64,000 nucleotides of DNA from Rallus limicola (taxonomy: Eukaryota > Chordata > Aves > Gruiformes > Rallidae), in assembly GCA_022605955.1 (NCBI GenBank), contig JAKCOZ010000099.1, positions 372,001 to 436,000 of the forward strand, read 5' to 3'. Shown one piece after another: positions 26,601 to 39,319 of this stretch (positions are counted from its first letter, which is position 1; each line of letters begins with the position of its first letter). The position numbers and the translations under genes were made by a program. The notes beneath the pieces are model-generated. The model was not told the origin of the DNA. It was given only the letters and a program-made list of their open reading frames with translations, and searched no databases.

Positions 26601-29600
26601 CCTTTTCCTTTGCCTGGAAAGAGGGAACATGCCTGGAACCTCCTACGGTGCTTTTCTCGGCCCTAGCAGACTGCAGGTCACAACATGCTAAACGTCCAGC
26701 AATAACTCCCAAAGTAAAGAAGCTAGGCCTGAAAGGCATAGCTTGTCTGAAACCTCCTAACAGGACACACGAGCAGACCCTGTCACTTTGGCTCTCAGCC
26801 TTTTCCTTTGCCTGGAAAGAGGGAACATGCCTGGAACATCCTACGGTGCTTTTCTCGGCCCTAGCAGACTGCAGTTCAAAACATGCTAAACGTCCAGCAA
26901 TAACTCCCAAAGTAAAGAAGCTAGGCCTGAAAGGCATAGCTCGTCTGAAACCTCCTAACAGGACACACGAGCAGACCCTGTCACTTTGGCTCTCAGCCTT
27001 TTCCTTTGCCTGGAAAGAGGGAACATGCCTGGAACCTCCTACGGTGCTTTTCTCGGCCCTAGCAGACTGCAGTTCAAAACATGCTAAACGTCCAGCAATA
27101 CCTCCCAAAGTAAAGAAGCTAGGCCTGAAAGGCATAGGTTGTCTGAAACCTCCTAACAGGACACACGAGCAGACCCTGTCACTTTGGCTCTCAGCCTTTT
27201 CCTTTGCCTGGAAAGAGGGAACATGCCTGGAACCTCCTACGGTGCTTTTCTCGGCCCTAGCAGACTGCAGTTCAAAACATGCTAAACGTCCAGACATAAC
27301 TCCCAAAGTAAAGAAGCTAGGCCTGAAAGGCATAGCTTGTCTGAAACCTCCTAACAGGACACACGAGCAGACCCTGTCACTTTGGCTCTCAGCCTTTCCC
27401 TTTGCCTGGAAAGAGGGAACATGCCTGGAACCTCCTACGGTGCTTTTCTCGGCCCTAGCAGACTGCAGTTCAAAACATGCTAAACGTCCAGCAATAACTC
27501 CCAAAGTAAAGAAGCTAGGCCTGAAAAGCATAGCTTGTCTGAAACCCCCTAACAGGACACACGAGCAGACCCTGTCACTTTGGCTCTCAGCCTTTTCCTT
27601 TGCCTGGAAAGAGGGAACATGCCTGGAACCTCCTACGGTGCTTTTCTCGGCCCTAGCAGACTGCAGTTCAAAACATGCTAAACGTCCAGCAATAACTCCC
27701 AAAGTAAAGAAGCTAGGCCTGAAAGGCATAGCTTGTCTGAAACCTCCTAACAGGACACACGAGCAGACCCTGTCACTTTGGCTCTCAGCCTTTTCCTTTG
27801 CCTGGAAAGAGGGAACATGCCTGGAACCTCCTACGGTGCTTTACTCGGCCCTAGCATACTGCAGTTCAAAACATGCTAAACGTCCAGCAATAACTCCCAA
27901 AGTAAAGAAGCTAGGCCTGAAAGGCATAGCTCGTCTGAAACCTCCTAACAGGACACACGAGCAGACCCTGTCACTTTGGCTCTCAGCCTTTTCCTTTGCC
28001 TGGAAAGAGGGAACATGCCTGGAACCTCCTACGGTGCTTTTCTCGGCCCTAGCAGACTGCAGTTCAAAACATGCTAAACGTCCAGCAATAACTCCCAAAG
28101 TAAAGAAGCTAGGCCTGAAAGGCATAGCTTGTCTGAAACCTCCTAACAGGACACACGAGCAGACCCTGTCACTTTGACTCTCAGCCTTTTCCTTTGCCTG
28201 GAAAGAGGGAACATGCCTGGAACCTCCTACGGTGCTTTTCTCGGCCCTAGCAGACTGCAGTTCAAAACATGCTAAACGTCCAGCAATAACTCCCAAAGTA
28301 AAGAAGCTAGGCCTGAAAGGCATAGCTTGTCTGAAACCTCCTAACAGGACACACGAGCAGACCCTGTCACTTTGGCTCTCAGCCTTTTCCTTTGCCTGGA
28401 AAGAGGGAACATGCCTGGAACCTCCTACGGTGCTTTTCTCGGCCCTAGCAGACTGCAGTTCAAAACATGCTAAACGTCCAGCAATAACTCCCAAAGTAAA
28501 GAAGCTAGGCCTGAAAGGCATAGCTTGTCTAAAACCTCCTAACAGGACACACGAGCAGACCCTGTCACTTTGGCTCTCAGCCTTTTCCTTTGCCTGGAAA
28601 GAGGGAACATGCCTGGAACCTCCTACGGTGCTTTTCTCGGCCCTAGCAGACTGCAGTTCAAAACATGCTAAACGTCCAGCAATAACTCCCAAAGTAAAGA
28701 AGCTAGGCCTTTCAGGCCTAGCTCGTCTGAAACCTCCTAACAGGACACACGAGCAGACCCTGTCACTTTGGCTCTCAGCCTTTTCCCTTGCCTGGAAAGA
28801 GGGAACATGCCTGGAACCTCCTACGGTGCTTTTCTCGGCCCTAGCAGACTGCAGTTCAAAACATGCTAAACGTCCAGCAATAACTCCCAAAGTAAAGAAG
28901 CTAGGCCTGAAAGGCATAGCTTGTCTGAAACCTCCTAACAGGACACACGAGCAGACCCTGTCACTTTGGCTCTCAGCCTTTTCCTTTGCCTGGAAAGAGG
29001 GAACATGCCTGGAACCTCCTACGGTGCTTTTCTCGGCCCTAGCAGACTGCAGTTCAAAACATGCTAAACGTCCAGCAATAACTCCCAAAGTAAAGAAGCT
29101 AGGCCTGAAAGGCATAGCTTGTCTGAAACCTCCTAACAGGACACACGAGCAGACCCTGTCACTTTGGCTCTCAGCCTTTTCCTTTGCCTGGAAAGAGGGA
29201 ACATGCCTGGAACCTCCTACGGTGCTTTTCTCGGCCCTAGCAGACTGCAGTTCAAAACATGCTAAACGTCCAGCAATAACTCCCAAAGTAAAGAAGCTAG
29301 GCCTGAAAGGCATAGCTTGTCTGAAACCTCCTAACAGGACACACGAGCAGACCCTGTCACTTTGGCTCTCAGCCTTTTCCTTTGCCTGGAAAGAGGGAAC
29401 ATGCCTGGAACCTCCTACGGTGCTTTTCTCGGCCCTAGCAGACTGCAGGTCACAACATGCTAAACGTCCAGCAATAACTCCCAAAGTAAAGAAGCTAGGC
29501 CTGAAAGGCATAGCTTGTCTGAAACCTCCTAACAGGACACACGAGCAGACCCTGTCACTTTGGCTCTCAGCCTTTTCCTTTGCCTGGAAAGAGGGAACAT

Positions 29601-32587
29601 GCCTGGAACCTCCTACGGTGCTTTTCTCGGCCCTAGCAGACTGCAGTTCAAAACATGCTAAACGTCCAGCAATAACTCCCAAAGTAAAGAAGCTAGGCCT
29701 GAAAGGCATAGCTTGTCTGAAACCCCCTAACAGGACACACGAGCAGACCCTGTCACTTTGGCTCTCAGCCTTTTCCTTTGCCTGGAAAGAGGGAACATGC
29801 CTGGAACCTCCTACGGTGCTTTTATCGGCCCTAGCAGACTGCAGTTCAAAACATGCTAAACGTCCAGCAATAACTCCCAAAGTAAAGAAGCTAGGCCTGA
29901 AAGGCATAGCTCGTCTGAAACCTCCTAACAGGACACATGAGCAGACCCTGTCACTTTGGCTCTCAGCCTTTTCCTTTGCCTGGAAAGAGGGAACATGCCT
30001 GGAACCTCCTACGGTGCTTTTCTCGGCCCTAGCAGACTGCAGTTCAAAACATGCTAAACGTCCAGCAATAACTCCCAAAGTAAAGAAGCTAGGCATGAAA
30101 GGCATAGCTTGTCTGAAACCTCCTAACAGGACACACGAGCAGACCCTGTCACTTTGGCTCTCAGCCTTTTCCTTTGCCTGGAAAGAGGGAACATGCCTGG
30201 AACCTCCTACGGTGCTTTTCTCAGCCCTAGCAGACTGCAGATCACAACATGCTAAACGTCCAGCAATAACTCCCAAAGTAAAGAAGCTAGGCCTGAAAGG
30301 CATAGCTTGTCTGAAACCTCCTAACAGGACACACGAGCAGACCCTGTCCCTTTGGCTCTCAGCCTTTTCCTTTGCCTGGAAAGAGGGAACATGCCTGGAA
30401 CCTCCTACAGTGCTTTTCTCTGCCCTAGCAGACTGCAGTTCAAAACATGCTAAACGTCCAGCAATAACTCCCAAAGTAAAGAAGCTAGGCCTGAAAGGCA
30501 TAGCTTGTCTGAAACCTCCTAACAGGACACACGAGCAGACCCTGTCACTTTGGCTCTCAGCCTTTTCCTTTGCCTGGAAAGAGGGAACATGCCTGGAACC
30601 TCCTACGGTGCTTTTCTCGGCCCTAGCAGACTGCAGTTCAAAACATGCTAAACGTCCAGCAATAACTCCCAAAGTAAAGAAGCTAGGCCTGAAAGGCATA
30701 GCTTGTCTGAAACCTCCTAACAGGACACACGAGCAGACCCTGTCACTTTGGCTCTCAGCCTTTTCCTTTGCCTGGAAAGAGGGAACATGCCTGGAACCTC
30801 CTACGGTGCTTTTCTCGGCCCTAGCAGACTGCAGTTCAAAACATGCTAAACGTCCAGCAATAACTCCCAAAGTAAAGAAGCGAGGCCTGAAAGGCATAGC
30901 TTGTCTGAAACCTCCTAACAGGACACACGAGCAGACCCTGTCACTTTGGCTCTCAGCCTTTTCCTTTGCCTGGAAAGAGGGAACATGCCTGGAACCTCCT
31001 ACGGTGCTTTTCTCGGCCCTAGCAGACTGCAGTTCAAAACATGCTAAACGTCCAGCAATAACTCCCAAAGTAAAGAAGCTAGGCCTGAAAGGCATAGCTC
31101 GTCTGAAACCTCCTAACAGGACACACGAGCAGACCCTGTCACTTTGGCTCTCAGCCTTTTCCTTTGCCTGGAAAGAGGGAACATGCCTGGAACCTCCTAC
31201 GGTGCTTTTCTCGGCCCTAGCAGACTGCAGGTCACAACATGCTAAACGTCCAGCAATAACTCCCAAAGTAAAGAAGCTAGGCCTGAAAGGCATAGCTTGT
31301 CTGAAACCTCCTGACAGGCCACACGAGCAGACCCTGTCACTTTGGCTCTCAGCCTTTTCCTTTGCCTGGAAAGAGGGAACATGCCTGGAACATCCTACGG
31401 TGCTTTTCTCGGCCCTAGCAGACTGCAGTTCAAAACATGCTAAACGTCCAGCAATAACTCCCAAAGAAAAGAAGCTAGGCCTGAAAGGCATAGCTCGTCT
31501 GAAACCTCCTAACAGGACACACGAGCAGACCCTGTCACTTTGGCTCTCAGCCTTTTCCTTTGCCTGGAAAGAGGGAACATGCCTGGAACCTCCTACGGTG
31601 CTTTTCTCGGCCCTAGCAGACTGCAGTTCAAAACATGCTAAACGTCCAGCAATAACTCCCAAAGTAAAGAAGCTAGGCCTGAAAGGCATAGGTTGTCTGA
31701 AACCTCCTAACAGGACACACGAGCAGACCCTGTCACTTTGGCTCTCAGCCTTTTCCTTTGCCTGGAAAGAGGGAACATGCCTGGAACCTCCTACGGTGCT
31801 TTTCTCGGCCCTAGCAGACTGCAGTTCAAAACATGCTAAACGTCCAGCAATAACTCCCAAAGTAAAGAAGCTAGGCCTGAAAGGCATAGCTTGTCTGAAA
31901 CCTCCTAACAGGACACACGAGCAGACCCTGTCACTTTGGCTCTCAGCCTTTCCCTTTGCCTGGAAAGAGGGAACATGCCTGGAACCTCCTACGGTGCTTT
32001 TCTCGGCCCTAGCAGACTGCAGTTCAAAACATGCTAAACGTCCAGCAATAACTCCCAAAGTAAAGAAGCTAGGCCTGAAAGGCATAGCTCGTCTGAAACC
32101 TCCTAACAGGACACACGAGCAGACCCTGTCACTTTGGCTCTCAGCCTTTTCCTTTGCCTGGAAAGAGGGAACATGCCTGGAACCTCCTACGGTGCTTTTC
32201 TCGGCCCTAGCAGACTGCAGTTCAAAACATGCTAAACGTCCAGCAATAACTCCCAAAGTAAAGAAGCTAGGCCTGAAAGGCATAGCTTGTCTGAAACCTC
32301 CTAACAGGACACACGAGCAGACCCTGTCACTTTGGCTCTCAGCCTTTTCCTTTGCCTGGAAAGAGGGAACATGCCTGGAACCTCCTACGGTGCTTTTCTC
32401 GGCCCTAGCAGACTGCAGTTCAAAACATGCTAAACGTCCAGCAATAACTCCCAAAGTAAAGAAGCTAGGCCTGAAAGGCATAGCTTGTCTGAAACCTCCA
32501 AACAGGACACACGAGCAGACCCTGTCACTTTGACTCTCAGCCTTTTCCTTTGCCTGGAAAGAGGGAACATGCCTGGAACCTCCTACG
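21500..32587. repeat. Large HOR copy A (56 monomers, 11,088 bp)
   Basis: TGA spacing is 9, 2, 9, 4, 10, 22 monomers. Private markers shared with copy C at exactly +17,820 bp include a G-to-T at 24,369 (AGCTTTTCTG), TTTACTCGG with CTAGCATAC at 27,840-27,859, AAAACCTCC near 28,531 and the perfect palindrome at 28,701-28,723. The last monomer has CCTCCAAACAGG. The copy is the most complete of the three and can serve as reference for deletions in B and C. Confidence 0.85.
28701..28723. other. Perfect palindrome monomer 1 (copy A)
   Basis: Arm AGCTAGGCCT, loop TTC, arm AGGCCTAGCT: 10-bp arms without mismatch. The consensus has loop GAA and a mismatched right arm. The 13 bases of loop plus right arm are exactly the reverse complement of the left arm plus the consensus loop, as expected from a template switch to the opposite strand at the dyad. 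Confidence 0.9.
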
Positions 32588-35500
32588 GTGCTTTTCTCGG
32601 CCCTAGCAGACTGCAGTTCAAAACATGCTAAACGTCCAGCAATAACTCCCAAAGTAAAGAAGCTAGGCCTGAAAGGCATAGCTTGTCTGAAACCTCCTAA
32701 CAGGACACACGAGCAGACCCTGTCACTTTGGCTCTCAGCCTTTTCCTTTGCCTGGAAAGAGGGAACATGCCTGGAACCTCCTACGGTGCTTTTCTCGGCC
32801 CTAGCAGACTGCAGTTCAAAACATGCTAAACGTCCAGCAATAACTTCTAAAGTAAAGAAGCTAGGCCTGAAAGGCATAGCTCGTCTGAAACCTCCTAACA
32901 GGACACAAGAGCAGACCCTGTCACTTTGGCTCTCAGCCTTTTCCTTTGCCTGGAAAGAGGGAACATGCCTGGAACCTCCTACGGTGCTTTTCTCGGCCCT
33001 AGCAGACTGCAGTTCAAAACATGCTAAACGTCCAGCAATAACTCCCAAAGTAAAGAAGCTAGGCCTGAAAGGCATAGCTTGTCTGAAACCTCCTGACAGG
33101 ACACACGAGCAGACCCTGTCACTTTGGCTCTCAGCTTTTTCCTTTGCCTGGAAAGAGGGAACATGCCTGGAACCTCCTACGGTGCTTTTCTCGGCCCTAG
33201 CAGACTGCAGTTCAAAACATGCTAAACGTCCAGCAATAACTCCCAAAGTAAAGAAGCTAGGCCTGAAAGGCATAGCTCGTCTGAAACCTCCTAACAGGAC
33301 ACACGAGCAGACCCTGTCACTTTGGCTCTCAGCCTTTTCCTTTGCCTGGAAAGAGGGAACATGCCTGGAACCTCCTACGGTGCTTTTCTCGGCCCTAGCA
33401 GACTGCAGTTCAAAACATGCTAAACGTCCAGCAATAACTTCTAAAGTAAAGAAGCTAGGCCTGAAAGGCATAGCTCGTCTGAAACCTCCTAACAGGACAC
33501 AAGAGCAGACCCTGTCACTTTGGCTCTCAGCCTTTTCCTTTGCCTGGAAAGAGGGAACATGCCTGGAACCTCCTACGGTGCTTTTCTCGGCCCTAGCAGA
33601 CTGCAGTTCAAAACATGCTAAACGTCCAGCAATAACTCCCAAAGTAAAGAAGCTAGGCCTGAAAGGCATAGCTTGTCTGAAACCTCCTGACAGGACACAC
33701 GAGCAGACCCTGTCACTTTGGCTCTCAGCTTTTTCCTTTGCCTGGAAAGAGGGAACATGCCTGAAACCTCCTAAGGTGCTTTTCTCTGCCCTAGCAGACT
33801 GCAGTTCAAAACATGCTAAACGTCCAGCAATAACTTCTAAAGTAAAGAAGCTAGGCCTGAAAGGCATAGCTCGTCTGAAACCTCCTAACAGGACACACGA
33901 GCAGACCCTGTCACTTTGGCTCTCAGCCTTTTCCTTTGCCTGGAAAGAGGGAACATGCCTGGAACCTCCTACGGTGCTTTTCTCGGCCCTAGCAGACTGC
34001 AGTTCAAAACATGCTAAACGTCCAGCAATAACTCCCAAAGTAAAGAAGCTAGGCCTGAAAGGCATAGCTTGTCTGAAACCTCCTGACAGGACACACGAGC
34101 AGACCCTGTCACTTTGGCTCTCAGCTTTTTCCTTTGCCTGGAAAGAGGGAACATGCCTGGAACCTCCTACTGTGCTTTTCTCAGCCCTAGCAGACTGCAG
34201 TTCAAAACATGCTAAACGTCCAGCAATAACTCCCAAAGTAAAGAAGCTAGGCCTGAAAGGCATAGCTTGTCTGAAACCTCCTAACAGGACACACGAGCAG
34301 ACCCTGTCACTTTGACTCTCAGCCTTTTCCTTTGCCTGGAAAGAGGGAACATGCCTGAAACCTCCTAAGGTGCTTTTCTCTGCCCTAGCAGACTGCAGTT
34401 CAAAACATGCTAAACGTCCAGCAATAACTCCCAAAGTAAAGAAGCTAGGCCTGAAAGGCATAGCTCGTCTGAAACCTCCTAACAGGACACACGAGCAGAC
34501 CCTGTCACTTTGGCTCTCAGCCTTTTCCTTTGCCTGGAAAGAGGGAACATGCCTGGAACCTCCTACGGTGCTTTTCTCGGCCCTAGCAGACTGCAGGTCA
34601 CAACATGCTAAACGTCCAGCAATAACTCCCAAAGTAAAGAAGCTAGGCCTGAAAGGCATAGCTTGTCTGAAACCTCCTAACAGGACACACGAGCAGACCC
34701 TGTCACTTTGACTCTCAGCCTTTTCCTTTGCCTGGAAAGAGGGAACATGCCTGGAACCTCCTACGGTGCTTTTCTCGGCCCTAGCAGACTGCAGTTCAAA
34801 ACATGCTAAACGTCCAGCAATAACTCCCAAAGTAAAGAAGCTAGGCCTGAAAGGCATAGCTCGTCTGAAACCTCCTAACAGGACACATGAGCAGACCCTG
34901 TCACTTTGGCTCTCAGCCTTTTCCTTTGCCTGGAAAGAGGGAACATGCCTGGAACCTCCTACGGTGCTTTTCTCGGCCCTAGCAGACTGCAGTTCAAAAC
35001 ATGCTAAACGTCCAGCAATAACTCCCAAAGTAAAGAAGCTAGGCATGAAAGGCATAGCTTGTCTGAAACCTCCTAACAGGACACACGAGCAGACCCTGTC
35101 ACTTTGGCTCTCAGCCTTTTCCTTTGCCTGGAAAGAGGGAACATGCCTGGAACCTCCTACGGTGCTTTTCTCAGCCCTAGCAGACTGCAGATCACAACAT
35201 GCTAAACGTCCAGCAATAACTCCCAAAGTAAAGAAGCTAGGCCTGAAAGGCATAGCTTGTCTGAAACCTCCTGACAGGACACACGAGCAGACCCTGTCAC
35301 TTTGGCTCTCAGCCTTTTCCTTTGCCTGGAAAGAGGGAACATGCCTGGAACCTCCTACGGTGCTTTTCTCGGCCCTAGCAGACTGCAGTTCAAAACATGC
35401 TAAACGTCCAGCAATAACTCCCAAAGTAAAGAAGCTAGGCCTGAAAGGCATAGCTTGTCTGAAACCTCCTAACAGGACACACGAGCAGACCCTGTCACTT

Positions 35501-38500
35501 TGGCTCTCAGCCTTTTCCTTTGCCTGGAAAGAGGGAACATGCCTGGAACCTCCTACAGTGCTTTTCTCTGCCCTAGCAGACTGCAGTTCAAAACATGCTA
35601 AACGTCCAGCAATAACTCCCAAAGTAAAGAAGCTAGGCCTGAAAGGCATAGCTTGTCTGAAACCTCCTAACAGGACACACGAGCAGACCCTGTCACTTTG
35701 GCTCTCAGCCTTTTCCTTTGCCTGGAAAGAGGGAACATGCCTGGAACCTCCTACGGTGCTTTTCTCGGCCCTAGCAGACTGCAGTTCAAAACATGCTAAA
35801 CGTCCAGCAATAACTCCCAAAGTAAAGAAGCTAGGCCTGAAAGGCATAGCTTGTCTGAAACCTCCTAACAGGACACACGAGCAGACCCTGTCACTTTGGC
35901 TCTCAGCCTTTTCCTTTGCCTGGAAAGAGGGAACATGCCTGGAACCTCCTACGGTGCTTTTCTCGGCCCTAGCAGACTGCAGTTCAAAACATGCTAAACG
36001 TCCAGCAATAACTCCCAAAGTAAAGAAGCGAGGCCTGAAAGGCATAGCTTGTCTGAAACCTCCTAACAGGACACACGAGCAGACCCTGTCACTTTGGCTC
36101 TCAGCCTTTTCCTTTGCCTGGAAAGAGGGAACATGCCTGGAACCTCCTACGGTGCTTTTCTCGGCCCTAGCAGACTGCAGTTCAAAACATGCTAAACGTC
36201 CAGCAATAACTCCCAAAGTAAAGAAGCTAGGCCTGAAAGGCATAGCTTGTCTGAAACCCCCTAACAGGACACACGAGCAGCCCCTGTCACTTTGGCTCTC
36301 AGCCTTTTCCTTTGCCTGGAAAGAGGGAACATGCCTGGAACCTCCTACGGTGCTTTTCTCGGCCCTAGCAGACTGCAGTTCAAAACATGCTAAACGTCCA
36401 GCAATAACTCCCAAAGTAAAGAAGCTAGGCCTGAAAGGCATAGCTTGTCTGAAACCTCCTAACAGGACACACGAGCAGACCCTGTCACTTTGACTCTCAG
36501 CCTTTTCCTTTGCCTGGAAAGAGGGAACATGCCTGGAACCTCCTACGGTGCTTTTCTCGGCCCTAGCAGACTGCAGTTCAAAACATGCTAAACGTCCAGC
36601 AATAACTCCCAAAGTAAAGAAGCTAGGCCTGAAAGGCATAGCTCGTCTGAAACCTCCTAACAGGACACACGAGCAGACCCTGTCACTTTGGCTCTCAGCC
36701 TTTTCCTTTGCCTGGAAAGAGAGAACATGCCTGGAACCTCCTACGGTGCTTTTCTCGGCCCTAGCAGACTGCAGTTCAAAACATGCTAAACGTCCAGCAA
36801 TAACTTCTAAAGTAAAGAAGCTAGGCCTGAAAGGCATAGCTCGTCTGAAACCTCCTAACAGGACACACGAGCAGACCCTGTCACTTTGGCTCTCAGCCTT
36901 TTCCTTTGCCTGGAAAGAGGGAACATGCCTGGAACCTCCTACGGTGCTTTTCTCGGCCCTAGCAGACTGCAGTTCAAAACATGCTAAACGTCCAGCAATA
37001 ACTCCCAAAGTAAAGAAGCTAGGCCTGAAAGGCATAGCTTGTCTGAAACCTCCTGACAGGACACACGAGCAGACCCTGTCACTTTGGCTCTCAGCCTTTT
37101 CCTTTGCCTGGAAAGAGGGAACATGCCTGGAACCTCCTACGGTGCTTTTCTCGGCCCTAGCAGACTGCAGTTCAAAACATGCTAAACGTCCAGCAATAAC
37201 TCCCAAAGTAAAGAAGCTAGGCCTGAAAGGCATAGCTTGTCTGAAACCTCCTAACAGGACACACGAGCAGACCCTGTCACTTTGACTCTCAGCCTTTTCC
37301 TTTGCCTGGAAAGAGGGAACATGCCTGAAACCTCCTAAGGTGCTTTTCTCGGCCCTAGCAGACTGCAGTTCAAAACATGCTAAACGTCCAGCAATAACTC
37401 CCAAAGTAAAGAAGCTAGGCCTGAAAGGCATAGCTCGTCTGAAACCTCCTAACAGGACACACGAGCAGACCCTGTCACTTTGGCTCTCAGCCTTTTCCTT
37501 TGCCTGGAAAGAGGGAACATGCCTGGAACCTCCTACGGTGCTTTTCTCGGCCCTAGCAGACTGCAGTTCAAAACATGCTAAACGTCCAGACATAACTCCC
37601 AAAGTAAAGAAGCTAGGCCTGAAAGGCATAGCTTGTCTGAAACCTCCTGACAGGACACACGAGCAGACCCTGTCACTTTGGCTCTCAGCCTTTTCCTTTG
37701 CCTGGAAAGAGGGAACATGCCTGGAACCTCCTACGGTGCTTTTCTCGGCCCTAGCAGACTGCAGGTCACAACATGCTAAACGTCCAGCAATAACTCCCAA
37801 AGTAAAGAAGCTAGGCCTGAAAGGCATAGCTTGTCTGAAACCTCCTAACAGGACACACGAGCAGACCCTGTCACTTTGGCTCTCAGCCTTTTCCTTTGCC
37901 TGGAAAGAGGGAACATGCCTGGAACATCCTACGGTGCTTTTCTCGGCCCTAGCAGACTGCAGTTCAAAACATGCTAAACGTCCAGCAATAACTCCCAAAG
38001 TAAAGAAGCTAGGCCTGAAAGGCATAGCTCGTCTGAAACCTCCTAACAGGACACACGAGCAGACCCTGTCACTTTGGCTCTCAGCCTTTTCCTTTGCCTG
38101 GAAAGAGGGAACATGCCTGGAACCTCCTACGGTGCTTTTCTCGGCCCTAGCAGACTGCAGTTCAAAACATGCTAAACGTCCAGCAATAACTCCCAAAGTA
38201 AAGAAGCTAGGCCTGAAAGGCATAGGTTGTCTGAAACCTCCTAACAGGACACACGAGCAGACCCTGTCACTTTGGCTCTCAGCCTTTTCCTTTGCCTGGA
38301 AAGAGGGAACATGCCTGGAACCTCCTACGGTGCTTTTCTCGGCCCTAGCAGACTGCAGTTCAAAACATGCTAAACGTCCAGACATAACTCCCAAAGTAAA
38401 GAAGCTAGGCCTGAAAGGCATAGCTTGTCTGAAACCTCCTAACAGGACACACGAGCAGACCCTGTCACTTTGGCTCTCAGCCTTTCCCTTTGCCTGGAAA

Positions 38501-39319
38501 GAGGGAACATGCCTGGAACCTCCTACGGTGCTTTTCTCGGCCCTAGCAGACTGCAGTTCAAAACATGCTAAACGTCCAGCAATAACTCCCAAAGTAAAGA
38601 AGCTAGGCCTGAAAGGCATAGCTTGTCTGAAACCCCCTAACAGGACACACGAGCAGACCCTGTCACTTTGGCTCTCAGCCTTTTCCTTTGCCTGGAAAGA
38701 GGGAACATGCCTGGAACCTCCTACGGTGCTTTTCTCGGCCCTAGCAGACTGCAGTTCAAAACATGCTAAACGTCCAGCAATAACTCCCAAAGTAAAGAAG
38801 CTAGGCCTGAAAGGCATAGCTTGTCTGAAACCTCCTAACAGGACACACGAGCAGACCCTGTCACTTTGACTCTCAGCCTTTTCCTTTGCCTGGAAAGAGG
38901 GAACATGCCTGGAACCTCCTACGGTGCTTTTCTCGGCCCTAGCAGACTGCAGTTCAAAACATGCTAAACGTCCAGCAATAACTCCCAAAGTAAAGAAGCT
39001 AGGCCTGAAAGGCATAGCTTGTCTGAAACCTCCTAACAGGACACACGAGCAGACCCTGTCACTTTGGCTCTCAGCCTTTTCCTTTGCCTGGAAAGAGGGA
39101 ACATGCCTGGAACCTCCTACGGTGCTTTTCTCGGCCCTAGCAGACTGCAGTTCAAAACATGCTAAACGTCCAGCAATAACTCCCAAAGTAAAGAAGCTAG
39201 GCCTGAAAGGCATAGCTTGTCTGAAACCTCCAAACAGGACACACGAGCAGACCCTGTCACTTTGACTCTCAGCCTTTTCCTTTGCCTGGAAAGAGGGAAC
39301 ATGCCTGGAACCTCCTACG
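32588..39319. repeat. Large HOR copy B, internally deleted (34 monomers, 6,732 bp)
   Basis: TGA spacing is 9, 2, 9, 4, 8, 2. The first 24 monomers follow copy A closely. The end is shortened by 22 monomers (4,356 bp) relative to A: the YTTACTCGG monomer, the palindrome monomer and most of the 22-monomer block are missing, yet the final CCTCCAAACAGG/TGA monomer at the end of A is present (39,231). A private G-to-A change (GAGAGAACATG) lies near 36,721. Loss by in-register unequal exchange is the simplest reading. Confidence 0.8.

Noticed and set aside
27841..27860. TTTACTCGG with CTAGCATAC as a functional boundary element
   Set aside because: It is just two substitutions in an otherwise ordinary monomer and is copied at 45,661 as part of the 17,820-bp HOR.
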